Assembly: GCA_002496485.1 (NCBI GenBank)
Contig: DAJW01000027.1
Coordinates: 1-18,344 of the forward strand
DNA from: Euryarchaeota archaeon UBA36
Lineage (GTDB): Archaea; Thermoplasmatota; Poseidoniia; Poseidoniales; Thalassarchaeaceae
Length of the DNA stretch: 18,344 nt
Direction: 5' to 3'
The translations under genes were made by a program, and so were the position numbers. The notes under the pieces were generated by a model. It saw nothing but the letters and a program-made list of their open reading frames with translations, had not been told where the DNA came from and searched no databases. Positions 1-7,573 of this stretch are shown in pieces. The stretch's first letter is position 1. Each line of letters begins with the position of its first letter.

Positions 1-363
1 CGCGCTTTCTTTCAAAGTCTTACCGATCTCTCTAGTTTCCACCCTTACCACATCATCTTTGTATTTCATTAACAATCTACCCATGTTTCCAATTATCTGT
101 CCACGAGTGGGGGGCGGAGTAGAAGACCATCCTGCAAATGCTGTTCTAGCCGCATGTAAAGCTTCTTCCACATCCTGTTTGGTAGACAAAGGAAATTGAC
201 CAAGACAATCATCTAAAATTGCAGGATTTATGCTTTTAAAAGTCTCAGAACTACTAGATTCCCTCAATTGTCCATTGATAATATTATACCCTTTGATACT
301 AGGACTTCCATTAGGATTTTCGTTATTAATTATTTCAAACGCCGTTTCGAGTATGTGAGTCAT
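1..363 (-). CDS. Aldehyde dehydrogenase, N-terminal fragment (runs off window)
   Basis: The reverse strand reads as 121 uninterrupted codons from an ATG at 363-361 to the window edge, so only the N-terminal part of the protein is present. The translation carries the typical start of the NAD(P)-dependent aldehyde dehydrogenase superfamily: a short leader, then FKSINPA, then a helix ending in AFAGWSSTPPPTRGQI, then ETREIGKTLKESA, which matches the conserved (T)xExGKxxxEA segment of the Rossmann-type cofactor domain. The catalytic Cys and Glu lie outside the window, so the substrate cannot be assigned; semialdehyde dehydrogenases are the closest in style. The start is supported by GGAGGT at 371-366 on this strand, although it sits only 2 nt before the ATG. 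The gene diverges from cdc48 across about 144 bp. Confidence 0.85.
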   Translation of the reverse strand, partial: MTHILETAFEIINNENPNGSPSIKGYNIINGQLRESSSSETFKSINPAILDDCLGQFPLSTKQDVEEALHAARTAFAGWSSTPPPTRGQIIGNMGRLLMKYKDDVVRVETREIGKTLKESA

Positions 364-365
364 GT

Positions 366-371
366 ACCTCC
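366..371 (-). promoter_or_regulatory. Shine-Dalgarno GGAGGT before the aldehyde dehydrogenase
   Basis: On the minus strand GGAGGT is followed by AC and then ATG. The match to the anti-SD is strong but the 2-nt spacing is unusually short. A more upstream TTG/GTG start is excluded because the motif lies directly before this ATG. Confidence 0.5.
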
Positions 372-507
372 GACTAGTATTAGTGACATAATAATACTCA
401 TTTCGGTATTAGAAATTATCATCGAAAATTTAGTATTTATTGATAGTTCTTGATTGGTGGGTTTAACAACCCCCTTTAGTCTGACATGTTTGTACGGTGA
501 GTGGGAA

Positions 508-2733
508 ATGGTCGAAGAATCTAATGGAAATCTGACTTTAAGAGTCGCCAAAGCAATACCTAGTGATGTTGGTCATGGAAGGGCACGAGTACCCTTTGAT
601 AATGATTTGAATCTTAAACCCGGAGATATTATTGAAATCGAGGGGGAAAGAAAGACTGCAGCAATAGTTTGGAGATGTAGGCCCGAAGATGCAAATTTGG
701 GTGTAATAAGAGTTGATGGAATTATTCGAAAGAATGCAGGAGTAAGTCTAGGTGACAGAGCTGAAATAACTAAAGCAAATGTAGAACCTTGTCAAAAACT
801 AATTCTGAGTCCCGTGATGGCAAAGCAACAAAAAGTTAGATTTGGACCAGGAATTGAAGGCTTTGCCCGTCGAGGACTAAACAAAAGACCAGTAGTTGCT
901 GGAGATAGAATATTTATTCCAGGAATGACATTATTTGCAGAGGCACTACCATTTGCAATTGTACAAACTAATCCAAAGGGAATAGTCCAGGTTCTTCCGG
1001 ATACGGAGATAATCATTAAAGAAGATGCTGTAGACCAGGTAGATCAAGACTCGATTCAATCAATATCTTACGAAGATATAGGTGGAATCGGAGGGCAACT
1101 ACAGAAAGTTAGGGAGATGATTGAACTACCTCTAAAGCACCCTATTCTATTTAGAAGACTTGGAATTGAGCCACCTAGGGGAGTTCTACTTCATGGACCA
1201 CCAGGGACTGGAAAGACTCTGATAGCTAAGGCCGTAGCTTCAGAGACAAAGGCTCATTTCACCTCAATTAATGGCCCCGAAATTATTTCTAAATATTATG
1301 GAGAGAGTGAGAAGCAACTAAGAGAAATTTTTGACGATGCCGCAGCTAATTCTCCAGCAATTATTTTTATTGATGAATTGGATAGTATTGCACCAAAAAG
1401 GGAAGATGTTACAGGCGAAGTAGAAAGAAGAGTTGTTGCACAATTACTAACCTTACTAGACGGAATGGGCGGGAGAGATAATGTAGTCGTAATAGGTGCA
1501 ACAAACAGAAGAGATGCTATTGATCCAGCTTTGAGAAGACCTGGTAGATTCGATAGAGAGTTGGAAATTGGCGTACCCGATAAAAATGGAAGAGGTGAAA
1601 TCCTTGAAATTCATACAAGAGATATGCCGATTAGTGATGATTATAGCTTAGATTGGCTTTTAGATAATACATACGGATTTGTTGGTGCAGATATATCAGC
1701 ATTAGTTAGAGAATCTGCAATGAAAGCATTACGAAGATATTTGCCCGAAATCGATTTAGACCAAGATGAGATACCTCCAGAGGTATTGGAAAAATTAGAG
1801 GTAAAGATGATAGATTTCCAAGAGGCAGTAAAAGAGATTGAACCAAGTGCATTAAGAGAAATTTACATTGAAGTACCTGAAGTTTCATGGGAACAGGTCG
1901 GAGGATTAGAAGATGTCAAAGACAGACTCAAAGAAAGTATCGAATGGCCACTAACCATACCAGAAAAGTTCGAACACTTTGGGATTAACCCTCCAAGGGG
2001 AATTGTATTATTTGGAGCTCCGGGAACAGGAAAGACATTAATTGCAAAAGCAATAGCGAACGAAGCTAAAGCTAATTTCATCACAATCAAAGGCCCAGAA
2101 TTAATTTCAAAATGGGTTGGCGAATCAGAAAAAGCCGTTCGAGAAGTATTCAAAAAAGCAAAACAATCTAGTCCATCTATCGTATTTTTGGATGAGTTTG
2201 AGAGTATTGCAGGCATCCGTAGAAGTAACTCAGGAGATGGTTCGGATGTTATGAATAGAGTTGTTAATCAGCTGTTAAGTAGTATGGATGGAGTTGAGGG
2301 GATGGAAGGAGTAATCGTAGTTGCTGCTACTAATCGACCAGAAATGATTGATCCTGCACTTCTCAGAAGTGGAAGATTTGAACGAGTTTTACATATTCCG
2401 CCACCAGATAAAGACTCCAGAAGTGCCATTCTGAACATACACTCCAAAAAAATGCCATTAGGCAAGTTCGACATCGAAGAGTTTGCTTCCAGATTAGAAA
2501 ATTACACTGGAGCCGATATTGAAGCAGTATGTAGAGAAGCAGCTCTAATTTCGATGAGAGATGGAAAGAAAACAGTATCTAAAAAACATTTTGAACAGGC
2601 AATAGAAAGAGTCAGGCCCACAGTAAATGAGGATATGATGCAATATTATGGACGGATGGAATCAATGCTCACTAGTGGACTAGAATCAGTCAGAAGAAGC
2701 CCTACAGGAATCCCAGGTATAGAATCAATATGA
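508..2733 (+). CDS. cdc48: Cdc48/VAT-family AAA+ ATPase (archaeal p97 homologue)
   Basis: This is a cytosolic ATP-driven hexameric unfoldase that threads proteins through its central pore and in archaea can feed the 20S proteasome. Starting at the ATG at 508 the protein has 741 residues, the usual family length. Residues 1 to about 170 form the N domain (DVGHGRARV, KPGDIIEIEG, GVIRVDG). D1 has Walker A GPPGTGKT at 230-237, Walker B IIFIDELDS with D289/E290, and arginine fingers in ALRRPGRFDRE. D2 has Walker A GAPGTGKT at 503-510, Walker B IVFLDEFES with D562/E563, and LRSGRFER. An in-frame TTG at 454 would add 18 residues, but they do not resemble the family, and GGTGAG sits just before 508. 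The C-terminus ends in IPGIESI without a hydrophobic-Tyr-X proteasome-docking tail. The PRC-barrel gene follows after 9 nt. Confidence 0.97.
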   Translation: MVEESNGNLTLRVAKAIPSDVGHGRARVPFDNDLNLKPGDIIEIEGERKTAAIVWRCRPEDANLGVIRVDGIIRKNAGVSLGDRAEITKANVEPCQKLILSPVMAKQQKVRFGPGIEGFARRGLNKRPVVAGDRIFIPGMTLFAEALPFAIVQTNPKGIVQVLPDTEIIIKEDAVDQVDQDSIQSISYEDIGGIGGQLQKVREMIELPLKHPILFRRLGIEPPRGVLLHGPPGTGKTLIAKAVASETKAHFTSINGPEIISKYYGESEKQLREIFDDAAANSPAIIFIDELDSIAPKREDVTGEVERRVVAQLLTLLDGMGGRDNVVVIGATNRRDAIDPALRRPGRFDRELEIGVPDKNGRGEILEIHTRDMPISDDYSLDWLLDNTYGFVGADISALVRESAMKALRRYLPEIDLDQDEIPPEVLEKLEVKMIDFQEAVKEIEPSALREIYIEVPEVSWEQVGGLEDVKDRLKESIEWPLTIPEKFEHFGINPPRGIVLFGAPGTGKTLIAKAIANEAKANFITIKGPELISKWVGESEKAVREVFKKAKQSSPSIVFLDEFESIAGIRRSNSGDGSDVMNRVVNQLLSSMDGVEGMEGVIVVAATNRPEMIDPALLRSGRFERVLHIPPPDKDSRSAILNIHSKKMPLGKFDIEEFASRLENYTGADIEAVCREAALISMRDGKKTVSKKHFEQAIERVRPTVNEDMMQYYGRMESMLTSGLESVRRSPTGIPGIESI

Positions 2734-2742
2734 GGCCAAAAG

Positions 2743-2985
2743 ATGAAAACTACGTTCGGTCAAGAAATTATCACTAGACAAGTAGTAGATGCCGCCGGAG
2801 ACCTGCTCGGTCACTTAGCTGATTTTAATATAGATGTAGAAACAGGGCATATTGTTAATATTCTAGTAGTTACAGAATCACAAATCGATCCCAATGACCT
2901 TCCATGGCCTACTACTGATGGATTACTGTCAATACCAATTGATGAAATCGCCAATGTTGGTACAGTTGTTGAACTATCAAGATAA
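2743..2985 (+). CDS. PRC-barrel domain protein
   Basis: This 80-residue protein is essentially one PRC-barrel domain (PF05239 type). It has an initial strand with TRQVVDAAGDLLGHLADFNIDVETG, then a hydrophobic ILVVTES strand, and ends with LLSIPIDEIANVGTVVELSR, the typical final IPxxxIxxVGxxVxL pattern. Stand-alone PRC-barrel proteins are common in archaea; the fold is related to the one that binds RNA in the ribosome maturation factor RimM, but the role of the archaeal single-domain versions is not settled. No signal peptide or membrane segment is present, so it should be cytosolic. It starts 9 nt after the cdc48 stop and is probably co-transcribed with it. The Shine-Dalgarno match is weak, consistent with translational coupling. 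Confidence 0.88.
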   Translation: MKTTFGQEIITRQVVDAAGDLLGHLADFNIDVETGHIVNILVVTESQIDPNDLPWPTTDGLLSIPIDEIANVGTVVELSR

Positions 2986-2989
2986 CTCA

Positions 2990-3016
2990 TTTTTTCTTGA
3001 AAAAACTAATTATTTT
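2990..3016 (+). terminator. Possible T-rich terminator after the PRC-barrel gene
   Basis: Just after the stop lies TTTTTTC-TT-GAAAAAA, followed by a second T run in ATTATTTTT. Archaeal termination relies largely on T runs, so this is a plausible end for the cdc48 unit. The palindrome has only a 2-nt centre and would be a poor hairpin. Confidence 0.35.
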
Positions 3017-3051
3017 TAGATGCAATTTTCGTTCATTGCCACATAACGGTC

Positions 3052-3080
3052 TTAAGCTCATCTTTAGGCTCAAAGCTTAA
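3052..3080. repeat. 7-bp inverted repeat before the membrane-protein cluster
   Basis: TTAAGCT at 3052-3058 and AGCTTAA at 3074-3080 are perfect inverted copies separated by 15 nt. They end 6 nt before the Shine-Dalgarno AAGGTGG at 3086-3092. This could be a regulator site or a leader hairpin, but an arm this short can arise by chance. Confidence 0.3.
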
Positions 3081-3100
3081 TTGATAAGGTGGACTCATAG

Positions 3101-4780
3101 ATGGACTGGAAGAAATCCTTAGATATTAGTCGTTACATCAGAGATTTAAGCAAAAGAAAAATTAGGAGAATAATTATCACAGGAGCTTTCTGGATTTTTC
3201 TAATTATCCTACTTCTATCTATAGCAATGGTTTATATCTCTCCCGGACAAACCCAACAATCTGCGTATGGTGATGATTGGAATGACTTAAATTCATTTAG
3301 AACAGAATTAAATGAACTAGGAATTGAAACTACTGCTTTGGTATCTAGTCCCCTTCTTCTAAGTGATATAGATAACCCAGAGGAAACAATCTTTGTAATC
3401 TCAGGAGTTGAAAGAGATACCATCTCACTACCAAGATTTACCGGCAATGATGATATTATACAGTTTTCGGAAGGAGATGGATATACTTCATCTGAGATCC
3501 TAGCTATTAGAGATTTTGTTACAAGAGGAGGAACTGTAATTCTTATGGATGATTTTGGCTACTCTAGTAATCTTGCTTCTGAATTTGGATTAGAATTCAC
3601 TAATCATAGATTGTATGCAGATTATAATTATGATTCAGATTTAGGGGCGGATTTTGTTTGGGTCAATACTACGTCTGCATTTAATTTCACAACTTCTTTA
3701 CCATCTCAATCAGAAGTAAATCCATGTTTAAGAGATATAGATAAAGATGGAATTGTAGATATTTTAGACAAGGATCCAACTAACTCTGAGGTTGGAGCTT
3801 CACTTATTAACTCTAGAACCTCTGGACTTTGTGCTCATCGCTTCTTAGGAATTAATCAGACAACACTTTTACCCGTTTGGGATTGGTCTGAAGGATATAA
3901 TCTACTGACTAATTCCCCATCTTCCTTCGAAAAAACTACATCTTACAATCCAGCAGAAAAAAGATATGTAATTTCTAAAACTACTCAAGATTCATGGATT
4001 GATAATAATGATGATGGTAACTATACAATTGGTGGATATACTGCGATGGGACTACAAGGAGATGAACAAGGCCCATTCCCAGTATATGTTAGATATTGTG
4101 AGAAACTTCTGTGTAGAAATTATGAATCAGGTAGAATGCATTTTGTTTCAGATGGATCAATGCTAATAAACGCCTTATATGACCCAGATGATGAAAATAC
4201 AAGATATTTTGGAATAGTCCCTGATAATGATAATAGGAAATGGGCTTTAGATTTAGTGGCCGAAGCTCTTCTGATCTCTAGCAATAATTCATTTGCTAGC
4301 GATAATGCTCTAGTGATATTCGACGAGAGTAGACATCAACAGCCAACTTTACTAGGGGACACATATAACCTACTCTACTATATTTTAATTTATTTTACAA
4401 ACGATTGGATGGCCATGTTAATATTATTCCTAATTCTATTCATTACATTGGAATCAGTTCTAATTAGAAAGGAAAATCCAGAAAATTGGAGACATATTTT
4501 CAGAGTTGTTTACTATGGTTTTGGTGATGCTAGAAGGTATGAATATTATCAAAAACCAGAAAAAATCAGACAAGTTCTATTAACTAGAGTCAGAAACATA
4601 AATGCCCTTTCAAGAGAAGAATTTGACCTATTGCCGGCTAAAGATTTACAAAAATTACTCAAGGATCCTATATTGATTAGATTCATTTTCGAGGATAGAA
4701 AATATCGTCCGGATGAGTTAGTTGGAATTGTTAAGAGAATAAAAGAATGGGGTTCCAATGAGTATGGAAGTGATGTTTAA
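3101..4780 (+). CDS. DUF4350-like membrane protein with a TSP3-like calcium motif
   Basis: This 559-residue protein resembles the DUF4350 (PF14258) proteins that accompany DUF58 genes. A cytoplasmic N-terminus is followed by a membrane segment at about 22-46, a large outside region, a second hydrophobic stretch at about 424-455, and a basic cytoplasmic tail of about 100 residues. The outside part includes an LNELGIETT-type segment, IRDFVTRGGTVILMDDFG (a GATase-like fold element), and ALVIFDESRHQ near the second membrane segment; these are the usual DUF4350 landmarks. Unusual is DIDKDGIVDILDKDP at 212-226, a thrombospondin-type-3-like calcium-binding pattern just after C209. AAGGTGG lies 8 nt before the ATG. 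The stop overlaps the next start by one base (TAATG), indicating an operon. Its function is unknown; a role in envelope assembly is inferred from context. Confidence 0.72.
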   Translation: MDWKKSLDISRYIRDLSKRKIRRIIITGAFWIFLIILLLSIAMVYISPGQTQQSAYGDDWNDLNSFRTELNELGIETTALVSSPLLLSDIDNPEETIFVISGVERDTISLPRFTGNDDIIQFSEGDGYTSSEILAIRDFVTRGGTVILMDDFGYSSNLASEFGLEFTNHRLYADYNYDSDLGADFVWVNTTSAFNFTTSLPSQSEVNPCLRDIDKDGIVDILDKDPTNSEVGASLINSRTSGLCAHRFLGINQTTLLPVWDWSEGYNLLTNSPSSFEKTTSYNPAEKRYVISKTTQDSWIDNNDDGNYTIGGYTAMGLQGDEQGPFPVYVRYCEKLLCRNYESGRMHFVSDGSMLINALYDPDDENTRYFGIVPDNDNRKWALDLVAEALLISSNNSFASDNALVIFDESRHQQPTLLGDTYNLLYYILIYFTNDWMAMLILFLILFITLESVLIRKENPENWRHIFRVVYYGFGDARRYEYYQKPEKIRQVLLTRVRNINALSREEFDLLPAKDLQKLLKDPILIRFIFEDRKYRPDELVGIVKRIKEWGSNEYGSDV

Positions 4781-6033
4781 TGTGGACTAGAAAAGCAGCA
4801 ATTATGCTAGCAGGTGGAATTAGTCTAATCCTGATTGGAATGATGATTTCTAATTTCCTGTTAATGATAATCGGATTGACATTTATAGCTTTCATTTCTG
4901 TAAACGGATGGTTAGAAGGCCACTCAGAACTAGAAATTTCTCGGTTTGTTCCACATTCAAATGTGTATAAAGGCGACTTAGTTGACGTTAGCCTAACCAT
5001 CACTAATAATTCTTATAAAAGAACTCAGCAACTAGAAATTTTTGACAATGTCCCTCATGAAATGAAACTTAAACAGGGCATAAATCAAATGAGACTTAAT
5101 TTAGGTCCCGGCCAATCAACAAAAATTGAGTACAAACTACGTTGTCCACTAAGAGGACATTACTCATTGGGCCCTATTTCAGTCAGATACAGGGATGCAT
5201 TTGATTTATTTGTTACCGAATCTAAAATCGACAATGTCTACGATATCACAGTTTTCCCTCAGGTAAGAGAAATTGAGGATGCAATGCTAAAATCTGATGT
5301 TCCAAAAATGTATACTGGAGCTACAACTCTCCGAACTCCCGGTCCGGGAATGGAATTTTACTCTCTCAGGGAATATTTACCAGGAGATCCCCTTAGATCT
5401 ATTAATTGGAAAGCATTTGCTAGAACTGGAGATATGATGGTAAATCAAAAAACAAGAGATGCTGTTACTGATGTTTTCATAATCTTAGATACTAGAGATG
5501 TTACTAGAATTGGAACTGTTCTCAAGAATCCATTAGAGATGGGAACAATTGCCGCAGCCTCAATTTCGAATCATTTCAATAAACGACGAGATTCGGTCTC
5601 TTTGGTCACATATGGATCAAAAATGGACTATCTTCCTCCCGATACAGGGGATAAACAGAATTACAAGGTCTTGAGTAGATTAGCATCGGTTCAGTCTTCA
5701 GGATCAATGCCACTCCAAGCAGTAACAAATTCTCTAGCTCCTAGAATTAGCCGAGGATCTCCAGTTTTCATCATTAGTAGTTTAGAAGGAGATGCTACGA
5801 CAATCCCAGCTATCAGAAATCTGTCTGGAAATGGTCACGCAGTCACTATTCTATCTCCTAGTAGTATAGATTTAGAAAGATTAGTTAGTAGAATTCCAAG
5901 GATGTCCTATGAAGTTCTAAAACTCGAACGTCAGAACAGGCTTACAGCAGTTTCTGGTTTTGGAGCCAAGGTAATTGACTGGATGCCAGAAGTTGAACTC
6001 TCTCAAGCATTAATGCAATCTAGGGTTATTTAG
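4780..6033 (+). CDS. DUF58 domain protein
   Basis: This 417-residue protein belongs to the DUF58 family (PF01882). Two tightly spaced hydrophobic helices at about 8-40 anchor it in the membrane. A beta-rich region follows (VDVSLTITNNSYKRTQ, then LRCPLRGHYSLGPISVRYRDAFDLF). The family signature lies at about 187-215: PGPGMEFYSLREYLPGDPLRSINWKAFAR. A VWA-like portion comes next, with VFIILDTRD and a later SPVFIISSLEGD strand. DUF58 proteins are commonly encoded with MoxR ATPases, DUF4350 and transglutaminase-like membrane proteins, and are thought to be VWA-type partners of the AAA+ protein; their exact role is unknown. The start overlaps the previous stop by one base, and its own stop overlaps the next likely start by one base. 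No MoxR gene is visible in the window. Confidence 0.92.
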   Translation: MWTRKAAIMLAGGISLILIGMMISNFLLMIIGLTFIAFISVNGWLEGHSELEISRFVPHSNVYKGDLVDVSLTITNNSYKRTQQLEIFDNVPHEMKLKQGINQMRLNLGPGQSTKIEYKLRCPLRGHYSLGPISVRYRDAFDLFVTESKIDNVYDITVFPQVREIEDAMLKSDVPKMYTGATTLRTPGPGMEFYSLREYLPGDPLRSINWKAFARTGDMMVNQKTRDAVTDVFIILDTRDVTRIGTVLKNPLEMGTIAAASISNHFNKRRDSVSLVTYGSKMDYLPPDTGDKQNYKVLSRLASVQSSGSMPLQAVTNSLAPRISRGSPVFIISSLEGDATTIPAIRNLSGNGHAVTILSPSSIDLERLVSRIPRMSYEVLKLERQNRLTAVSGFGAKVIDWMPEVELSQALMQSRVI

Positions 6034-7235
6034 TGATTATTATGAATGAAAATAAGCCAAAAAAATTGGAAACTCTCCATTTACCTATCTTGAGAAGAAA
6101 ATGGCAAATAGTTTTCTTACAACTAATTTCTACTTTTTCTCTTGTCCTCCTGTTAAGAAAGATGAGTGAGATATTTGGATCATGTAGTGAAGAATTTATT
6201 ATGAATAATTCTCCAGAAACATGGTGTCCAGCTTATAGTCATACTAAGGGATTAATTTGGTTTTCAAAAAGTAATGATTTATTGATTCCAGACATCCTAT
6301 TAGGAATAAACGAAACTGGGACGTCATCGCTAATTGGGCCATTGTTTCTATGTGCACTAATTACATTTGTATGGGTTTATGTTAACACTTTGAGGCAGAA
6401 AACACAAGATCTAATTCGAAATATAACTATCTCTGGATTTTTAATTTGGGCAATAATTCCATTTGTTTTTAATTGGATTATACAATCCTTTTCAAATGGT
6501 TTTCACCTACCTTTCGGAAATGAAGAAGCTTCTCTGAATTATCTAGGGATTTTACTTGAACCATTCAATTTGATAATTGAATTACTATTTTTAGGTTTAG
6601 TTTTTGCTCCAATTTTAGCCGGATTTGTTGGAATATGGGGGCTCTCCAAGAGGCCAATTAGTTGGGCAGTTGGATATTTTCTCGTAATAATCGGAGTTCA
6701 TGCATTACTTACTTTCGAACCAATTTTTTCTGAGATTGATTTAGGCCTTCAACCACTATCCACACAAATCGGTGAAGGCTCAGAATTCTTCGGTTTACTA
6801 TCTCCTTTTGCGTTTTCTCTTCTGGAAATTTCAGTTTTGATACTAATTTTCTTAGAATCTGGTATCTCTGTGGTCAATCATCTTGAGTATGCAGTGACCC
6901 TTCCAGAGGATGCAAAGATAAATCAAGAGTATATCAGACAATTTAACAATATTGTAAACTCACAATTGATACAATTAGTTGTAGCAATCTCTATTGTTTC
7001 ACTCATTACTGCTATGTCATTGACATTTGATGACTTATTGATTTCTTTAGTTGAAATGCTAGAGGGAACTCAATGGTCAGGACAGGTACAAGAATCTTTA
7101 GAATTAAGGATGACATATGGAAAAGTAATTTCGGCGGGATTATTCATTTTCTTTATTGCCGGACTTAGATATTTGATTCCATGGCAAAATATAATTGGAT
7201 ATATTGGAACAAACATTTCAAGAATTAGGAATTAA
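6033..7235 (+). CDS. Multi-pass membrane protein of the DUF58 cluster
   Basis: This 400-residue protein is unrecognised. About eight hydrophobic segments are visible, near residues 22-43, 97-117, 129-151, 175-203, 207-231, 252-281, 311-332 and 363-385. A loop after the first helix holds two Cys residues (GSCSEEF and ETWCPAY). No transglutaminase or VWA motif is present, unlike many third members of DUF58 clusters. I chose the GTG at 6033, which overlaps the DUF58 stop by one base as the previous junction does and has AGGG 7 nt upstream. An ATG at 6042 (3 residues shorter) is an equal alternative. The stop overlaps the convergent small gene by 4 bp. It is probably translated as part of the same operon and functions with it. 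Confidence 0.8.
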   Translation: MIIMNENKPKKLETLHLPILRRKWQIVFLQLISTFSLVLLLRKMSEIFGSCSEEFIMNNSPETWCPAYSHTKGLIWFSKSNDLLIPDILLGINETGTSSLIGPLFLCALITFVWVYVNTLRQKTQDLIRNITISGFLIWAIIPFVFNWIIQSFSNGFHLPFGNEEASLNYLGILLEPFNLIIELLFLGLVFAPILAGFVGIWGLSKRPISWAVGYFLVIIGVHALLTFEPIFSEIDLGLQPLSTQIGEGSEFFGLLSPFAFSLLEISVLILIFLESGISVVNHLEYAVTLPEDAKINQEYIRQFNNIVNSQLIQLVVAISIVSLITAMSLTFDDLLISLVEMLEGTQWSGQVQESLELRMTYGKVISAGLFIFFIAGLRYLIPWQNIIGYIGTNISRIRN

Positions 7236-7480
7236 CTTACTCTAAACCTAGTAATGGTCTTTCCAATTGTTGTAGCGATTATTGGAATAAATATAATCAA
7301 GAAAAATAATGCGAGTGAATCACCTTGACCCGGAAATATTTTTTCAGTTTCCTCAGAGAATAAAGGGAAGCTAATTATACCTATCAAAATACATACAATC
7401 AATGACAACCTATCAATATTAGGAGTCATATTTTTGCTTGAATTTTTATTTCTATTAGGTAGTTCGCGTGCATCGCTCAT
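7232..7480 (-). CDS. Small two-helix membrane protein
   Basis: This 82-residue hypothetical protein begins at the ATG at 7480. A hydrophilic N-terminus (MSDARELPNRNKN) is followed by membrane helices at about 25-42 and 55-75, linked by a polar loop containing EETEKIFPGQGD, and a short basic tail. In-frame longer starts reach 7654, but they would run into the oppositely oriented thiolase gene, lack a Shine-Dalgarno, and add unconvincing sequence. AAGGA lies 3 nt before this ATG, and a TATA-like GTATAATTC lies about 30 nt upstream on this strand. The stop overlaps the stop of the 400-residue membrane protein in the shared TTAA. I do not recognise a family. The two-helix layout leaves room for an accessory subunit, but nothing shows a partner. 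Confidence 0.62.
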   Translation of the reverse strand: MSDARELPNRNKNSSKNMTPNIDRLSLIVCILIGIISFPLFSEETEKIFPGQGDSLALFFLIIFIPIIATTIGKTITRFRVS

Positions 7481-7506
7481 GATTCCTTGACTACTAAACC
7501 GTCCAT

Positions 7507-7515
7507 GAATTATAC
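7507..7515 (-). promoter_or_regulatory. TATA-like box for the small membrane protein
   Basis: GTATAATTC on the minus strand is centred about 31 nt before the ATG at 7480. It would place the transcript start about 6 nt upstream of the codon, close to leaderless. This is a single-site match only. Confidence 0.35.
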
Positions 7516-7573
7516 GCATACCAGTACTAATCAAAATGGGTGGGTTCAAGGATGAAATCCCTCTGCTACATCT

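Noticed and set aside
268..453. 61-codon plus-strand ORF
   Set aside because: It lies antisense to the convincing aldehyde dehydrogenase start and has no family resemblance.
454..507. TTG-started extension of cdc48
   Set aside because: The 18 extra residues do not resemble the Cdc48 N-terminus, and a GGTGAG motif supports the ATG at 508.
1863..2216. 117-codon minus-strand ORF within cdc48
   Set aside because: It is antisense to a conserved AAA+ domain and its composition is that of a shadow frame.
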